DNA of 64,000 nucleotides, from positions 1,302,001 through 1,366,000 of the forward strand of contig OZ246887.1 of the NCBI GenBank assembly GCA_965231765.1. The letters run 5' to 3'. Shown here piece by piece: positions 41,196 to 49,193 of the stretch (position 1 is its first letter; the number at the start of each line of letters is the position of its first letter). The position numbers and the translations under genes were made by a program. Below the pieces are notes generated by a model that did not search any database, was not told the origin of the DNA, and saw nothing but the letters and a program-made list of their open reading frames with translations. Source of the DNA: JAAXHF01 sp963665955. GTDB lineage: Bacteria > Desulfobacterota > Binatia > Bin18.

Positions 41196-43838
41196 GTGAA
41201 AAAGGGACACAAAAAAACAACGCCCAAAGCCTCTCAGCAGTCAGCCCACGCTGCTGGAACCGACATGATGGGCCAATACCGCCAGGTCAAAGCCCAGCAT
41301 CAAGATGCACTGGTCTTCTTCCGTTTCGGGGATTTCTACGAGATGTTTTATGACGATGCGGCAGTCGCATCGCGCGCACTTGAAATCACCCTGACCTCGC
41401 GCCCACACGGCAAAAATACCGAACGGGTGCCGATGTGTGGCGTGCCACATTATCGTTTAGACACCTACCTGACCCGTTTGGTGGAAAAAGGCTTTAAGGT
41501 CGCTATCTGTGAACAACTCGAAGGTCCGCAGAAAGGCAAAGCGCTTATCCAGCGTGAGGTTGTCCGGGTCGTCACGCCAGGCACCCTGTTTGAAACAACG
41601 GGGAAAGAACGCACGCTGGCTGCTGTATTCTCGGCTCAAGATATCGCGAGGGATGTTGTAGGCGTGGCTTTTCTCTCGTTAGCGACAGGCGATTTTTTGC
41701 TGGCCGAAACAACCTGGGCCAATCTCCCGAGTCTGTTGGCTAAATTCCCACCCCAAGAAATCGTGCTGCCAGAACATACTGCGTACGACACCAAGTGGCA
41801 GCCCCAGGCGTTTCGCACCGAACGACCGGCAGCCACCTTTGCCCCAGCAACAGCACGGAAAGTCTTACGCCAGGCGTTTGGTCGCAAATTTGTTGCGCCA
41901 CTCGCCGCCTCGCATCGGCAGGCTCTGACTGCTGCGGGTGCTCTGCTGTCATACGTCAAAGAAACCCAACAGAATTTTCTGCCGCACCTCAAAGCTCCCC
42001 AGCCATATCGTAGTGAGGAGTTTGTTTTTCTTGATCCCCAAACCCAGCGCAACCTGGAGCTGGTCGAAAACATGTGGGAAGGCACAGGAGACAGTTCCGT
42101 CTTATCCGTCCTCGACCTTTGCCATACACGTATGGGTCATCGGCGTCTGAGATACTGCCTGCTCCATCCTCTGCGCTCGGTCAACGCTATCCAGCAGCGT
42201 CACGAAGCGGTGGCGACCCTGCTGGCTCGCCAACGTTTACGCACCGATCTCCAAACCGCTCTAACAAAAATCCTCGATCTGGAACGACTGACTTCACGCT
42301 TGACTTCTGCTGTGGCCAATCCGCGAGACCTGTCGGCTTTGGGAACATCGCTCGCCCCCTTGCCTCAGATGCATGCCTGGCTTGCTCAGCCCCTGGCCTC
42401 ACTGCTCAAGAGTTTACACAACGACCTTGATCCGTTGGATGATATCCACGCTGAAATTCAGCATGTCCTGGTTGCTGAGCCCAAGGCACTCGCCAAAGAG
42501 GGTGGCATCATTCGAGACGGCGTATCCGCAGAGCTCGACGAACTGCGCTTGATACAGACCGATGGGAGCGGCTGGTTGGCTCGCTACGAGCAGCAAGAAC
42601 GCACACGTACGACGATTCCTAATCTCAAAGTCGGCTTTAATCGTGTTTTTGGGTACTATCTCGAAGTGACAAAATCACACCTTGCCCTTGTGCCCAAAGC
42701 CTATACACGACGCCAAACCCTGGTCAACGCAGAGCGGTTTATCACTCCAGAGCTGCACCATTTTGAAGACAAAATGCTGTCGGCGGCCGACCGTGGTAAA
42801 CAGCTCGAATATGAACTGTTTACTCAGCTGCGAGAGCAAGTTGCGGCGCAAGCAGATCGTCTGCGCCAGACCGCCCACGTCCTGGGCATGCTCGATGTGC
42901 TGTGCGCCTTTGCTGCTGTGGCCAGTACCAAAAGCTGGGTCCAGCCACACATGACTGAAGAGTATGCCCTGTCCATCACGGAAGGCCGCCACCCGGTTGT
43001 TGAAACACACAGTGACACCTTTGTTCCCAACGATCTGGCCTTGGATGAGCATACCCATCTCTTGATCCTGACCGGCCCAAACGCTGCCGGCAAAAGCACC
43101 TATGCTCGGCAAACAGCATTGCTTGTACTGCTGGCCCAAATCGGGAGTTTCGTGCCCGCCCAAGCAGCCACGGTGAGTGTCGTCGATCGCATCTTTACCC
43201 GGGTCGGAGCGGCGGACTTTCTCGCCCAAGGACTCTCGACCTTCATGCTCGAAATGACGGAAACGGCCAACATATTGCAGCACGCCACGGATAAAAGTCT
43301 GGTCATCCTCGACGAAGTTGGGCGTGGTACCGGCACCTCCGATGGCCAAGCTATTGCCCAAGCCGTGGCAGAGACCTTAGCCCAAGAGATTAAGGCCAAG
43401 ACGCTCTTCACGACCCATTATCATGAGCTAGCGCAGCTGGCACAAGAGATTTCGGGTATTGCCAATGCCCGTTTAGCCGTCCGTGAAGAGCAGGATGACG
43501 TCACGTTTCTGTATAAGGTTGTCCCTGGCGCGGCGCAGAAGAGCTATGGCTTGTATGTCGCCAAACTTGCCGGTCTGCCACCCCATGTTGTACAGCGGGC
43601 AAAGGATGTACTGGCAACGTGGCAGGAAGAAACACCCCGGACTGTGCCGGAGCTTGTCGCTGAGGGAAACGGCCAAGGCATATCACAACCCATGCGTACA
43701 AACGGCCGGATGCCGCTGAGAGCAGATCATCCGCTCCTGGAGCGCTTAGCCGAAGTTGATCCGCTCCATACAACCCCAATGGATGCGCTTGGGTTGGTGG
43801 CGGAGTTAAAGAAGTTGGCAGACGGGATGGAGCTGTAA
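41196..43838 (+). CDS. mutS: DNA mismatch repair protein MutS
   Basis: An 880-residue mismatch sensor. Near the N-terminus MMGQYRQVKAQHQDALVFFRFGDFYEMFYDDA contains the Phe-x-Glu mismatch wedge (FYE). The core, lever and clamp domains follow. The ATPase has Walker A GPNAAGKSTYARQ near residue 627 (usually GPNMGGKST), LVILDEVGRGTGTSDGQAIA and TTHYHELAQLA. A GTG start at 41196 (VKKGHKKTT) gives normal length. The open frame runs upstream to 41028, but that extra segment lacks MutS-like sequence and covers the divergent promoter region. mutL follows 111 bp later. Confidence 0.94.
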   Translation: MKKGHKKTTPKASQQSAHAAGTDMMGQYRQVKAQHQDALVFFRFGDFYEMFYDDAAVASRALEITLTSRPHGKNTERVPMCGVPHYRLDTYLTRLVEKGFKVAICEQLEGPQKGKALIQREVVRVVTPGTLFETTGKERTLAAVFSAQDIARDVVGVAFLSLATGDFLLAETTWANLPSLLAKFPPQEIVLPEHTAYDTKWQPQAFRTERPAATFAPATARKVLRQAFGRKFVAPLAASHRQALTAAGALLSYVKETQQNFLPHLKAPQPYRSEEFVFLDPQTQRNLELVENMWEGTGDSSVLSVLDLCHTRMGHRRLRYCLLHPLRSVNAIQQRHEAVATLLARQRLRTDLQTALTKILDLERLTSRLTSAVANPRDLSALGTSLAPLPQMHAWLAQPLASLLKSLHNDLDPLDDIHAEIQHVLVAEPKALAKEGGIIRDGVSAELDELRLIQTDGSGWLARYEQQERTRTTIPNLKVGFNRVFGYYLEVTKSHLALVPKAYTRRQTLVNAERFITPELHHFEDKMLSAADRGKQLEYELFTQLREQVAAQADRLRQTAHVLGMLDVLCAFAAVASTKSWVQPHMTEEYALSITEGRHPVVETHSDTFVPNDLALDEHTHLLILTGPNAAGKSTYARQTALLVLLAQIGSFVPAQAATVSVVDRIFTRVGAADFLAQGLSTFMLEMTETANILQHATDKSLVILDEVGRGTGTSDGQAIAQAVAETLAQEIKAKTLFTTHYHELAQLAQEISGIANARLAVREEQDDVTFLYKVVPGAAQKSYGLYVAKLAGLPPHVVQRAKDVLATWQEETPRTVPELVAEGNGQGISQPMRTNGRMPLRADHPLLERLAEVDPLHTTPMDALGLVAELKKLADGMEL

Positions 43839-43949
43839 GACAACGCACGGCTGCGGAAAACTCTGCTGACGCTGCTGCGCGTGGGAGCCAGAATAACTCC
43901 TGCTGAATGTCGGCGGCCTGTAATTTCTCTTGGACTCAGAGGTTCAATT

Positions 43950-45539
43950 ATGAAAATCCACATCCTTCCCCCAGACATTCAACAGCGTATTGCGGCAGGT
44001 GAAGTCGTCGAACGCCCGGCCAGCGTCGTCAAGGAACTGATCGAGAATGCGCTTGATGCCGCCGCAGATACAATTCGGGTGGAGCTGTTAGAAGGCGGGC
44101 GGCGGCTGGTCAAAGTCACGGATGATGGTCCTGGCATTGCTCCCTCAGATGTTCCGCTCGCCTGTGAGCGTTTTGCTACCAGTAAGATTGTCAATGCAGA
44201 CGATATTTCTCGCGTTCGAACGTTCGGCTTTCGTGGCGAGGCCCTGCCCAGTATTGCTTCGGTTTCTCGCCTGCGCCTACTGACCCGCGAACGAACAGCT
44301 GCGCTTGGAATAGAAGAGCGCATCGAAGGCAGCCAGGTGGTTTCGCAGCAAGAAGCTGGGGCGCCGGTCGGAACAACAGTCGAAGTCTGGGATTTGTTTT
44401 ATAACACCCCGGCCCGGCGACAGTTCATGCGCAGCCTGCGTACCGAATATGGCCACGTCTTAGGCACCTTTACCCGCTTTGCCTTAGCCTTTCCTGAGAA
44501 AACTTTATCCCTCTCCTTTGATGGACGCGCAGTCTATAACTTCCAACCAAGCTCTCTTCAAGAGCGCATTACGGCGTGCTTTGGCCGCGAAGCGGCTGCG
44601 GGACTCGAACAGCTGGAGAACTCGGGGATGAGCGGCAGAGTCTGGGGAGCAATTCTCCCCAGCGAGGAAGTCTGGCGCAGACGCTATTATCTATTTGTCA
44701 ATCGCCGTCCAGTCCGCAACCCGACGCTCTACCGTGCCGTCCGAGATGCCTTTTCTGGCGAAGGCGGCATGGTCTTTCTCTTCCTCGAGCTGCATCCCTC
44801 CCAAGTTGATGTGAATATCCATCCGGCCAAGACTGAAGTCCGTTTCCGGGATGACAACGCGGTGTATGAACTCGTCCGCGGCGCGCTCCAGCACCGTGAA
44901 CGTCCACCTTGGCTACAGACAGATGCGATTGCAGAACAATCAGAAGACTATGGGAGCCCGCAAATAAATGGCTTCTCGCTCATCGGCCAAGTCGAAGACA
45001 CTTTTCTTCTGACACTATCTGAGGGACATTTGTATCTCTTAGACCAGCATGCAGCTGAAGAGCGGGTCTTGTATGAGCGACTCCAGGACGGCCGGGTACA
45101 CAGCAAGCAATTAATCTCCCCACAGGTTGTGAATCTTTCGATTGACGAACACGCGTTTGTGGATGAAAACGTCGAGGCATTTTCAGCCTGTCATTTTACA
45201 ATGGATGCGTTTGGTCCTCGGGTGCTTGCTTTACGAACCGTTCCAGATTTTCTTGATCCCAAAATGTCGGGGCTCATTTTCTCCCGTCTGCTCACCCGCC
45301 TGCGCAATAAAAAAGAAGATATGGCACAGGCGCTAGCCTGCCTTGGAGCAATAAAAGCTGGGCAGTCACTGACACGGGAAATGCAAGAGCAGCAGCTCAC
45401 TGCCTGGACACAAACGTCCAATCCGCATGCCTGTGCGCATAATCGACCCGTCTATTTTCGGCTTTCGTTGGATGAGGTAAGAAGGAAGGTAGGACGGACG
45501 GGCTTGAGTTGTGAGTTTGACGGGGAGGAAAATGCCTGA
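43950..45539 (+). CDS. mutL: DNA mismatch repair protein MutL
   Basis: A 529-residue GHKL ATPase that links MutS to strand incision. The N-terminal IHILPPDIQQRIAAGEVVERP, ELIENALDAAADTI, DDGPGIAPSDVPLACERFATSKI and TFGFRGEALPSIASVS blocks are standard. The C-terminal domain carries DQHAAEERVLYERL, the DQHAx2Ex4E endonuclease-type motif, plus ACLGAIKAG and CAHNRPVYF, a variant of the usual CPHGRP zinc block. It probably nicks DNA itself, as in bacteria without MutH. The start at MKIHIL follows AGAGG. The frame is open 69 bp further upstream. Confidence 0.94.
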   Translation: MKIHILPPDIQQRIAAGEVVERPASVVKELIENALDAAADTIRVELLEGGRRLVKVTDDGPGIAPSDVPLACERFATSKIVNADDISRVRTFGFRGEALPSIASVSRLRLLTRERTAALGIEERIEGSQVVSQQEAGAPVGTTVEVWDLFYNTPARRQFMRSLRTEYGHVLGTFTRFALAFPEKTLSLSFDGRAVYNFQPSSLQERITACFGREAAAGLEQLENSGMSGRVWGAILPSEEVWRRRYYLFVNRRPVRNPTLYRAVRDAFSGEGGMVFLFLELHPSQVDVNIHPAKTEVRFRDDNAVYELVRGALQHRERPPWLQTDAIAEQSEDYGSPQINGFSLIGQVEDTFLLTLSEGHLYLLDQHAAEERVLYERLQDGRVHSKQLISPQVVNLSIDEHAFVDENVEAFSACHFTMDAFGPRVLALRTVPDFLDPKMSGLIFSRLLTRLRNKKEDMAQALACLGAIKAGQSLTREMQEQQLTAWTQTSNPHACAHNRPVYFRLSLDEVRRKVGRTGLSCEFDGEENA

Positions 45540-45566
45540 CGGATCACGCAAGAAGAATTTTGTGGA

Positions 45567-45752
45567 ATGGTACCAACCCAGAGGAAAATCAAGATTCAGG
45601 GAACGTCGGTGCTCAAAATCCGAGACAACAAAATAGCCTCTGAGCAGCTGTACTGGGATAGGGGAGATTTGCTACGGCGGCTGGGACAGGGAGAGGAGTC
45701 AAAATCTGACGCACGCTCCCACATTTATGAGAGCAGTATCGTAATGTCGTAA
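45567..45752 (+). pseudogene. Possible C-terminal remnant of a SnoaL-like/NTF2-fold protein
   Basis: The frame contains GTSVLKIRDNKIASEQLYWD followed by RGDLLRRLG. This resembles the last strand and helix of SnoaL-like polyketide-cyclase/limonene-epoxide-hydrolase folds (xxFRDGKIxxxxxYWDxxxLLxQLG). Everything before it, the N-terminal ~90 residues, is absent. It is squeezed between mutL and the interrupted vapC. Likely a fossil of a deleted gene. Low confidence because the match is short. Confidence 0.4.
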
Positions 45753-45997
45753 TCCTGCAATTGCTTATCGTGCGTCACAAGTGTCATCTCCTCAACATCC
45801 GCCTGAGCAACGAGCAGCCGATCAAACGGATCGTTATGGTGGCGTGGCAGTTTCCCAACAGCGAACGTGTGTGCCTGTGTGATTGGCAGCGAAATGAAGC
45901 GGTGTGCACGCATCCGTTCCTCAATATCGTCCGGGAAGCTCAGTTTCTTGAGCGCCTTTTTGATGGTCATCTCCCAAGTACTCACCGCGCTCACAAA
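45725..45997 (-). pseudogene. vapC: vapC toxin, C-terminal fragment (split by IS)
   Basis: The fragment reads FVSAVSTWEMTIKKALKKL and runs through RHHNDPFDRLLVAQADVEEM to THDKQLQDYDITILLS. These are the second (Glu) and third (Asp-Asp) catalytic motifs of a PIN ribonuclease. It lacks the first Asp, which is 2.6 kb away beyond the insertion. Removing the IS with one 8-bp duplication joins VFV to SAVSTWEM in frame, so insertion alone destroyed the gene. The fragment could start at a GTG but cannot be active. Confidence 0.85.
45990..45997. repeat. Target-site duplication, left copy
   Basis: CTCACAAA lies directly outside the left terminal repeat. The identical 8 bp lie outside the right end at 48635-48642. 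An 8-bp duplication is the known hallmark of IS1595-family insertion. Confidence 0.9.
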
Positions 45998-46020
45998 GGG
46001 AATTATATACCTTACTTGAC
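45998..46020. repeat. IS1595-family terminal inverted repeat, left
   Basis: A 23-bp repeat beginning GGGAATTATATACC, an exact reverse complement of 48612-48634. It contains the stop codon of the last passenger gene. Confidence 0.92.
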
Positions 46021-46320
46021 TGGATTACTCAGACTTTGATTACTGGGAAGTGAAGACTTCGGAGTAAGAGTAATATCAAAATTAGAAAACACGAATTGAA
46101 ACAGCGTCCATACAACGGCGAGCGTTATCATAACCCCAATAATAATGTTGGCCAGCCTCTCAACCTTGCCCAATCGTTGTTCAATCGTATCAAGGCGGGT
46201 TTCTATACGGTTGAGTATCTGCATTATCCATTGGCTAGACCCAGGCGTAGGAGCCTGTTGCACCGGGGTCTGGGTCTCTGGATTCAGAATGGGTGACTGT
46301 TGATCGTTAGTCTTTTCCAT
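46012..46320 (-). CDS. IS passenger: small coiled-coil membrane protein
   Basis: A 102-residue protein. The Gln/Pro-rich N-terminus (~1-30) leads to a coiled coil (IMQILNRIETRLDTIEQRLG, KVERLA), then one transmembrane helix near residues 58-80 (IIIGVMITLAVVWTLFQFVF) and a short Ser-rich tail. Its stop lies inside the left terminal repeat, and its start overlaps the previous passenger gene by 14 bp. The helix-plus-coil design resembles phage-type small membrane proteins. No function is assigned. Confidence 0.65.
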   Translation of the reverse strand: MEKTNDQQSPILNPETQTPVQQAPTPGSSQWIMQILNRIETRLDTIEQRLGKVERLANIIIGVMITLAVVWTLFQFVFSNFDITLTPKSSLPSNQSLSNPVK

Positions 46321-46570
46321 GGAGTTCTAGCCATTCCCAGAGGTCTTTGGGTGCATATCCAAAGTAATTAGAGACCGGAATGACAATACCTGTCCCTGCT
46401 CCTTCATCCCCATTGTATCCAATCGTCTCCGCCAGTTCTTTCGTCGTACCGAGGTAAGAGATAAAATAAGCAGAGGGGGCCACGCTAGTATATAAGCCTT
46501 GGTGTGTGAGTGCCTCTAATCGTTGCTGAATTGCCGAACCTGCCCGGAAGGGAATGACTACATATACCAT
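46307..46570 (-). CDS. IS passenger: small protein of unknown function
   Basis: An 87-residue soluble protein starting VYVVIPFRAGSAIQQRLEAL and containing APSAYFISYLGTTKELAETI and a Trp-rich C-terminus (DLWEWLELHGKD). No family is recognised. No clear ribosome site precedes the ATG. It overlaps the next passenger gene in another frame, which points to translational coupling and argues that it is real. Confidence 0.55.
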   Translation of the reverse strand: MVYVVIPFRAGSAIQQRLEALTHQGLYTSVAPSAYFISYLGTTKELAETIGYNGDEGAGTGIVIPVSNYFGYAPKDLWEWLELHGKD

Positions 46571-46587
46571 GTGTTTTTTCTACGAGG

Positions 46588-46698
46588 CTACGACGAGGAA
46601 GGCAAGCAGGCTGCCTGGTCTTCTCGTTTCTTGGTCTTCTCTCCAAACATCTGCTTATCAGCATGGCGGAACATCGTCCGTGCTAAGTCTTGCGGGTC
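46588..46698 (-). other. Coding-like segment repeating the KilA-N protein's N-terminal motif
   Basis: The minus-strand frame reads DPQDLARTMFRHADKQMFGE and ends at TAG 46588. The N-terminus of the KilA-N passenger has DPKDLARAMFRQGDKQTFGK. The copy begins right at the KilA-N stop codon in another frame. No standard start codon opens it upstream before a stop. It is a duplicated gene 5' end or a remnant of another passenger. Confidence 0.45.
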
Positions 46699-47627
46699 TA
46701 TGGTGATGGCAGTTGCAGGATTTTGGGCAGGTGTGGCAAGGCGGTGGGAAATCTATCGGCAAAGTATTTCTTGGCCTGCTTGGGAAGCCAGACTTCGTTG
46801 AAGTACCTCCGAAAATCGGGGAGATATTCAACTGGATAAAGTCGTGCCTGGACTGGTGGTCTCAATGAATCAGCAAACTCATGCTCATAAGTAGGAAATT
46901 CTTTAGGATCAATGCCTCTTTTTTTGAGGAAACCGGAAAACATGCGGCCGGTCGAAATATCAGGCATCATCTTGTCGGGTGGGATGACCCCGCATTCTTC
47001 AAGAGGGGCAAAAAGGTTCAGATAAATCTCGTTCAACATGGAAAAGTGTGTATGTGGGATTTTGGCTCTGTTCTTCATGAAACGCTGGACATGCTGAGGC
47101 ATATAGCCCTTGACGTTGCCGCTCATCCAGTCAAAGACCCACTCGCTGACGAGCACAGCGAACTGCGGAGAGAGCCACATTCCGAGGGGGATAGCAACTC
47201 GGGGATGGACCCAGGTTCCCTGACTTAACTTGTCGTTCCCACCTTTGATAATCTGCACTAATGCCGAAACGGGAATTCCCGTTTCGGCAGAAAGCACCTG
47301 CAAAAACTCCTGAGTTTGAGATAGTCGGTTATAGTCAAAAAACTTTTTCCCTGCCTGCTGGCACAGACGTGTCGCATTGATATAGCCGTCACGCGGGCGC
47401 TGAGGGATAACCTCTCCCTCACACTTATGTTCAATAAAGAGCGGACGTTGCGAAAAATCGAGCGGAGCCTGTAAATCAGGCATTTTTACTTTTGCCTTCC
47501 TTCGCTGTGGTGCCATTTTGATCTTCCCAAATGTCTGCTTATCACCCTGTCGAAACATGGCCCGTGCTAAATCCTTCGGGTCGGTTGGCATAGGCCGATT
47601 CATTGTTGGCATTATCCTTCCCCTCAT
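46698..47627 (-). CDS. IS passenger: KilA-N-domain protein with P63C-like C-terminus
   Basis: A 309-residue protein. The N-terminal ~50 residues contain DPKDLARAMFRQGDKQTFG. Residues ~75-180 form a KilA-N domain (RDGYINATRLCQQAGKKFFDYNRL, WVHPRVAIPLGMWLSPQFAV). The C-terminal third (HFSMLNEIYLNLFAPLEECG to RRYFNEVWLPKQAKKYFA) resembles the P63C domain often paired with KilA-N. KilA-N is a DNA-binding domain of phages and large DNA viruses. The ATG overlaps the transposase stop (TAATG); an ATG at 47612 after GGGGAAGG is an alternative. It may regulate the element or the host. Confidence 0.75.
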   Translation of the reverse strand: MRGRIMPTMNRPMPTDPKDLARAMFRQGDKQTFGKIKMAPQRRKAKVKMPDLQAPLDFSQRPLFIEHKCEGEVIPQRPRDGYINATRLCQQAGKKFFDYNRLSQTQEFLQVLSAETGIPVSALVQIIKGGNDKLSQGTWVHPRVAIPLGMWLSPQFAVLVSEWVFDWMSGNVKGYMPQHVQRFMKNRAKIPHTHFSMLNEIYLNLFAPLEECGVIPPDKMMPDISTGRMFSGFLKKRGIDPKEFPTYEHEFADSLRPPVQARLYPVEYLPDFRRYFNEVWLPKQAKKYFADRFPTALPHLPKILQLPSP

Positions 47628-48580
47628 TATTCTGCAATCAAATCTTGATACCGGAGCCGCTTCCCACTCATACCTAACGCGAGCAGACTCATTTGATCAA
47701 TGGTGTCCAAGCTCCGCACATTGTGACGGCTCGCAAACTCAGTCACGTACCGATTCAGGTGCTTGACGCTCATCTTGTGATACGTGCCGTAGTACCCACG
47801 TTTCAAGGCAGCCCAAAACGATTCTATGCCGTTCGTGTGGGCTTGGTCTTTGACATACTCCCCAGCGCTATGCTTGACAACCTCATGGTTCTCTAGGCCG
47901 ACATAGCCGCCATGCTCGTCCGTGTAGATTTTCGCCCCCGGAGTTGTCCGACTATTCACAAAGCCTTGTAAGGTTTCTTGGTTCGTGTGCTCAACAACGG
48001 TAGCTTGCACTTGGTTTGTCCCCCGGTCCTTCATCCCCACGACAGCAGTTTTCCCTATTGTCCCGTTGGCGTTCTGAATCTTCTTGTACTGGTGCTTGTT
48101 GGCGTTGCGGCCACCCATGTATGCCTCATCGACTTCTACCGGCCCGTCTGCTTTTTCTTCATCCAGGTTCCATGCTTCCCGTATCCGGTGAATCATGTAC
48201 CATGCCGTCTTTTGTGTGATGCCCAGCTCTCGGTGAATCCGCATGCTGGATACACCCTTAAGATTCGTGGTCATGAGGTAGAATGCTACCACCCATTTTC
48301 TCAAGGGGAGATTGCTGCCGTGCATGGGCGTCCCAGTCTTGATGCTGAAATACTTCCGGCAATCAGAGCACCAGTAGGGCATAGGCTTTTCGTTCGGGAC
48401 GGACTTGGTGTTGTCAGACCCGCAATGCCCACAGTATCGGCCTTCTCCCCAGCGAATGCCCTCAAGCCACTTGCGAGCGGACTCCTCATCTGGGAAGAGA
48501 TCGAACAGTTCAAAGACCGTCATGCCAGTGCGGTAGGATTTTCCCGGTCCGCTTTTCCGTGTATTTTGTTGCTTCGTCAT
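47627..48580 (-). CDS. IS1595-family (ISXO2-like) transposase
   Basis: A 317-residue DDE transposase. A zinc ribbon near residues 47-75 (YCGHCGSDN and YWCSDCRKYF) is followed by helices and the ISXO2-like catalytic domain: VEVDEAYMGGR (first Asp), IYTDEHGGYVG (second Asp) and HTNGIESFWAALKRGYYGTYH (Asn/Glu block). The length and motifs match the IS1595 family. The start is about 30 bp inside the right terminal repeat. It appears intact, so the element may still move. Confidence 0.92.
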   Translation of the reverse strand: MTKQQNTRKSGPGKSYRTGMTVFELFDLFPDEESARKWLEGIRWGEGRYCGHCGSDNTKSVPNEKPMPYWCSDCRKYFSIKTGTPMHGSNLPLRKWVVAFYLMTTNLKGVSSMRIHRELGITQKTAWYMIHRIREAWNLDEEKADGPVEVDEAYMGGRNANKHQYKKIQNANGTIGKTAVVGMKDRGTNQVQATVVEHTNQETLQGFVNSRTTPGAKIYTDEHGGYVGLENHEVVKHSAGEYVKDQAHTNGIESFWAALKRGYYGTYHKMSVKHLNRYVTEFASRHNVRSLDTIDQMSLLALGMSGKRLRYQDLIAE

Positions 48581-48611
48581 GATTCAGAGTATACAGGAAC
48601 GCACACTCCTT

Positions 48612-48634
48612 GTCAAGTAAGGTATATAATTCCC
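48612..48634. repeat. IS1595-family terminal inverted repeat, right
   Basis: A 23-bp repeat beginning GTCAAGTAAGG, an exact reverse complement of the left end at 45998-46020. Confidence 0.92.
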
Positions 48635-48642
48635 CTCACAAA
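48635..48642. repeat. Target-site duplication, right copy
   Basis: CTCACAAA, identical to 45990-45997. Confidence 0.9.
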
Positions 48643-48747
48643 AACGTCATTCTTCCCCTCGCCAATAGCATTTCTGGCCTGGGCTGAAAGGAGCGGATTA
48701 TTCTCGAACCACCACAGGACAATATGAGTATCGAGCAGGAGCTTCAT
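48635..48747 (-). pseudogene. vapC: vapC toxin, N-terminal fragment (split by IS)
   Basis: The fragment reads MKLLLDTHIVLWWFENNPLL then SAQARNAIGEGKNDVFV, the first strand and catalytic Asp6 of a PIN toxin. It then runs into the IS right end and stops a few codons later. Its ATG overlaps the antitoxin stop (ATGA). See 45725-45997 for the other half. Confidence 0.85.
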
Positions 48748-48995
48748 GATTTCTTCGTGTCCTCATCCAGCCCAAACGCTGAGGCTATCTCCGGCGGAAT
48801 GTCATCAAAGTCATCCGCAATGAACACACGTCCTTCCCAACCGCCTGGAGTACGTGGTTCCTGGCTAACGGTATACGGAACAAGCTTCGCTATTGGCTTT
48901 CCGGCTGTGGTGATGACAATCTCTTCTCCCTGGGCAACACGAGCAACCAGCTGAAACAGTTGCTCTTGCGCCTGCTGAATATCCGTCGTTTCCAC
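48744..48995 (-). CDS. Phd/YefM-type antitoxin
   Basis: An 83-residue antitoxin. The N-terminal domain (DIQQAQEQLFQLVARVAQGEEIVITTAGKPIAKLVP) is the Phd/YefM DNA-binding fold that autoregulates its operon. The acidic C-terminus (FIADDFDDIPPEIASAFG) is the toxin-neutralising part typical of VapC partners. A GTG start at 48995 has AGGAGG seven bases upstream. A TTG two codons earlier is too close to that site. It is intact although its toxin is split by the IS. Confidence 0.85.
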   Translation of the reverse strand: METTDIQQAQEQLFQLVARVAQGEEIVITTAGKPIAKLVPYTVSQEPRTPGGWEGRVFIADDFDDIPPEIASAFGLDEDTKKS

Positions 48996-49193
48996 TGCCA
49001 AACCTCCTTATGTCGATACGAATGGAGCCTTGAGCTCAGGAACTATTCTCACTGTACGCTACATCGCTCATTAGCGACAAGGTCAGGAGGTAATCTCGGT
49101 GTTTTCTCGTCTCTTCCCCCCTTCCTTGCAGCCCACAGCGCCAAGCTGATACAGTCCGGTCGATCCTTAGCAAACTGCATCGAGGAGGAGTCC

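Larger units (their letters stand above)
45998..48634 (-). mobile_element. IS1595-family insertion sequence with passenger genes (2637 bp)
   Basis: Bounded by 23-bp perfect terminal inverted repeats and a perfect 8-bp target duplication. It carries an ISXO2-type DDE transposase at the right end. Three or four additional minus-strand genes occupy the left 1.6 kb, overlapping one another and coupled to the transposase. Some IS1595 groups are known to carry passengers, but here the cargo (KilA-N protein, small unknown protein, coiled-coil membrane protein) exceeds the transposase in length. Perfect ends and duplication imply a recent insertion. It sits inside vapC. Confidence 0.92.
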
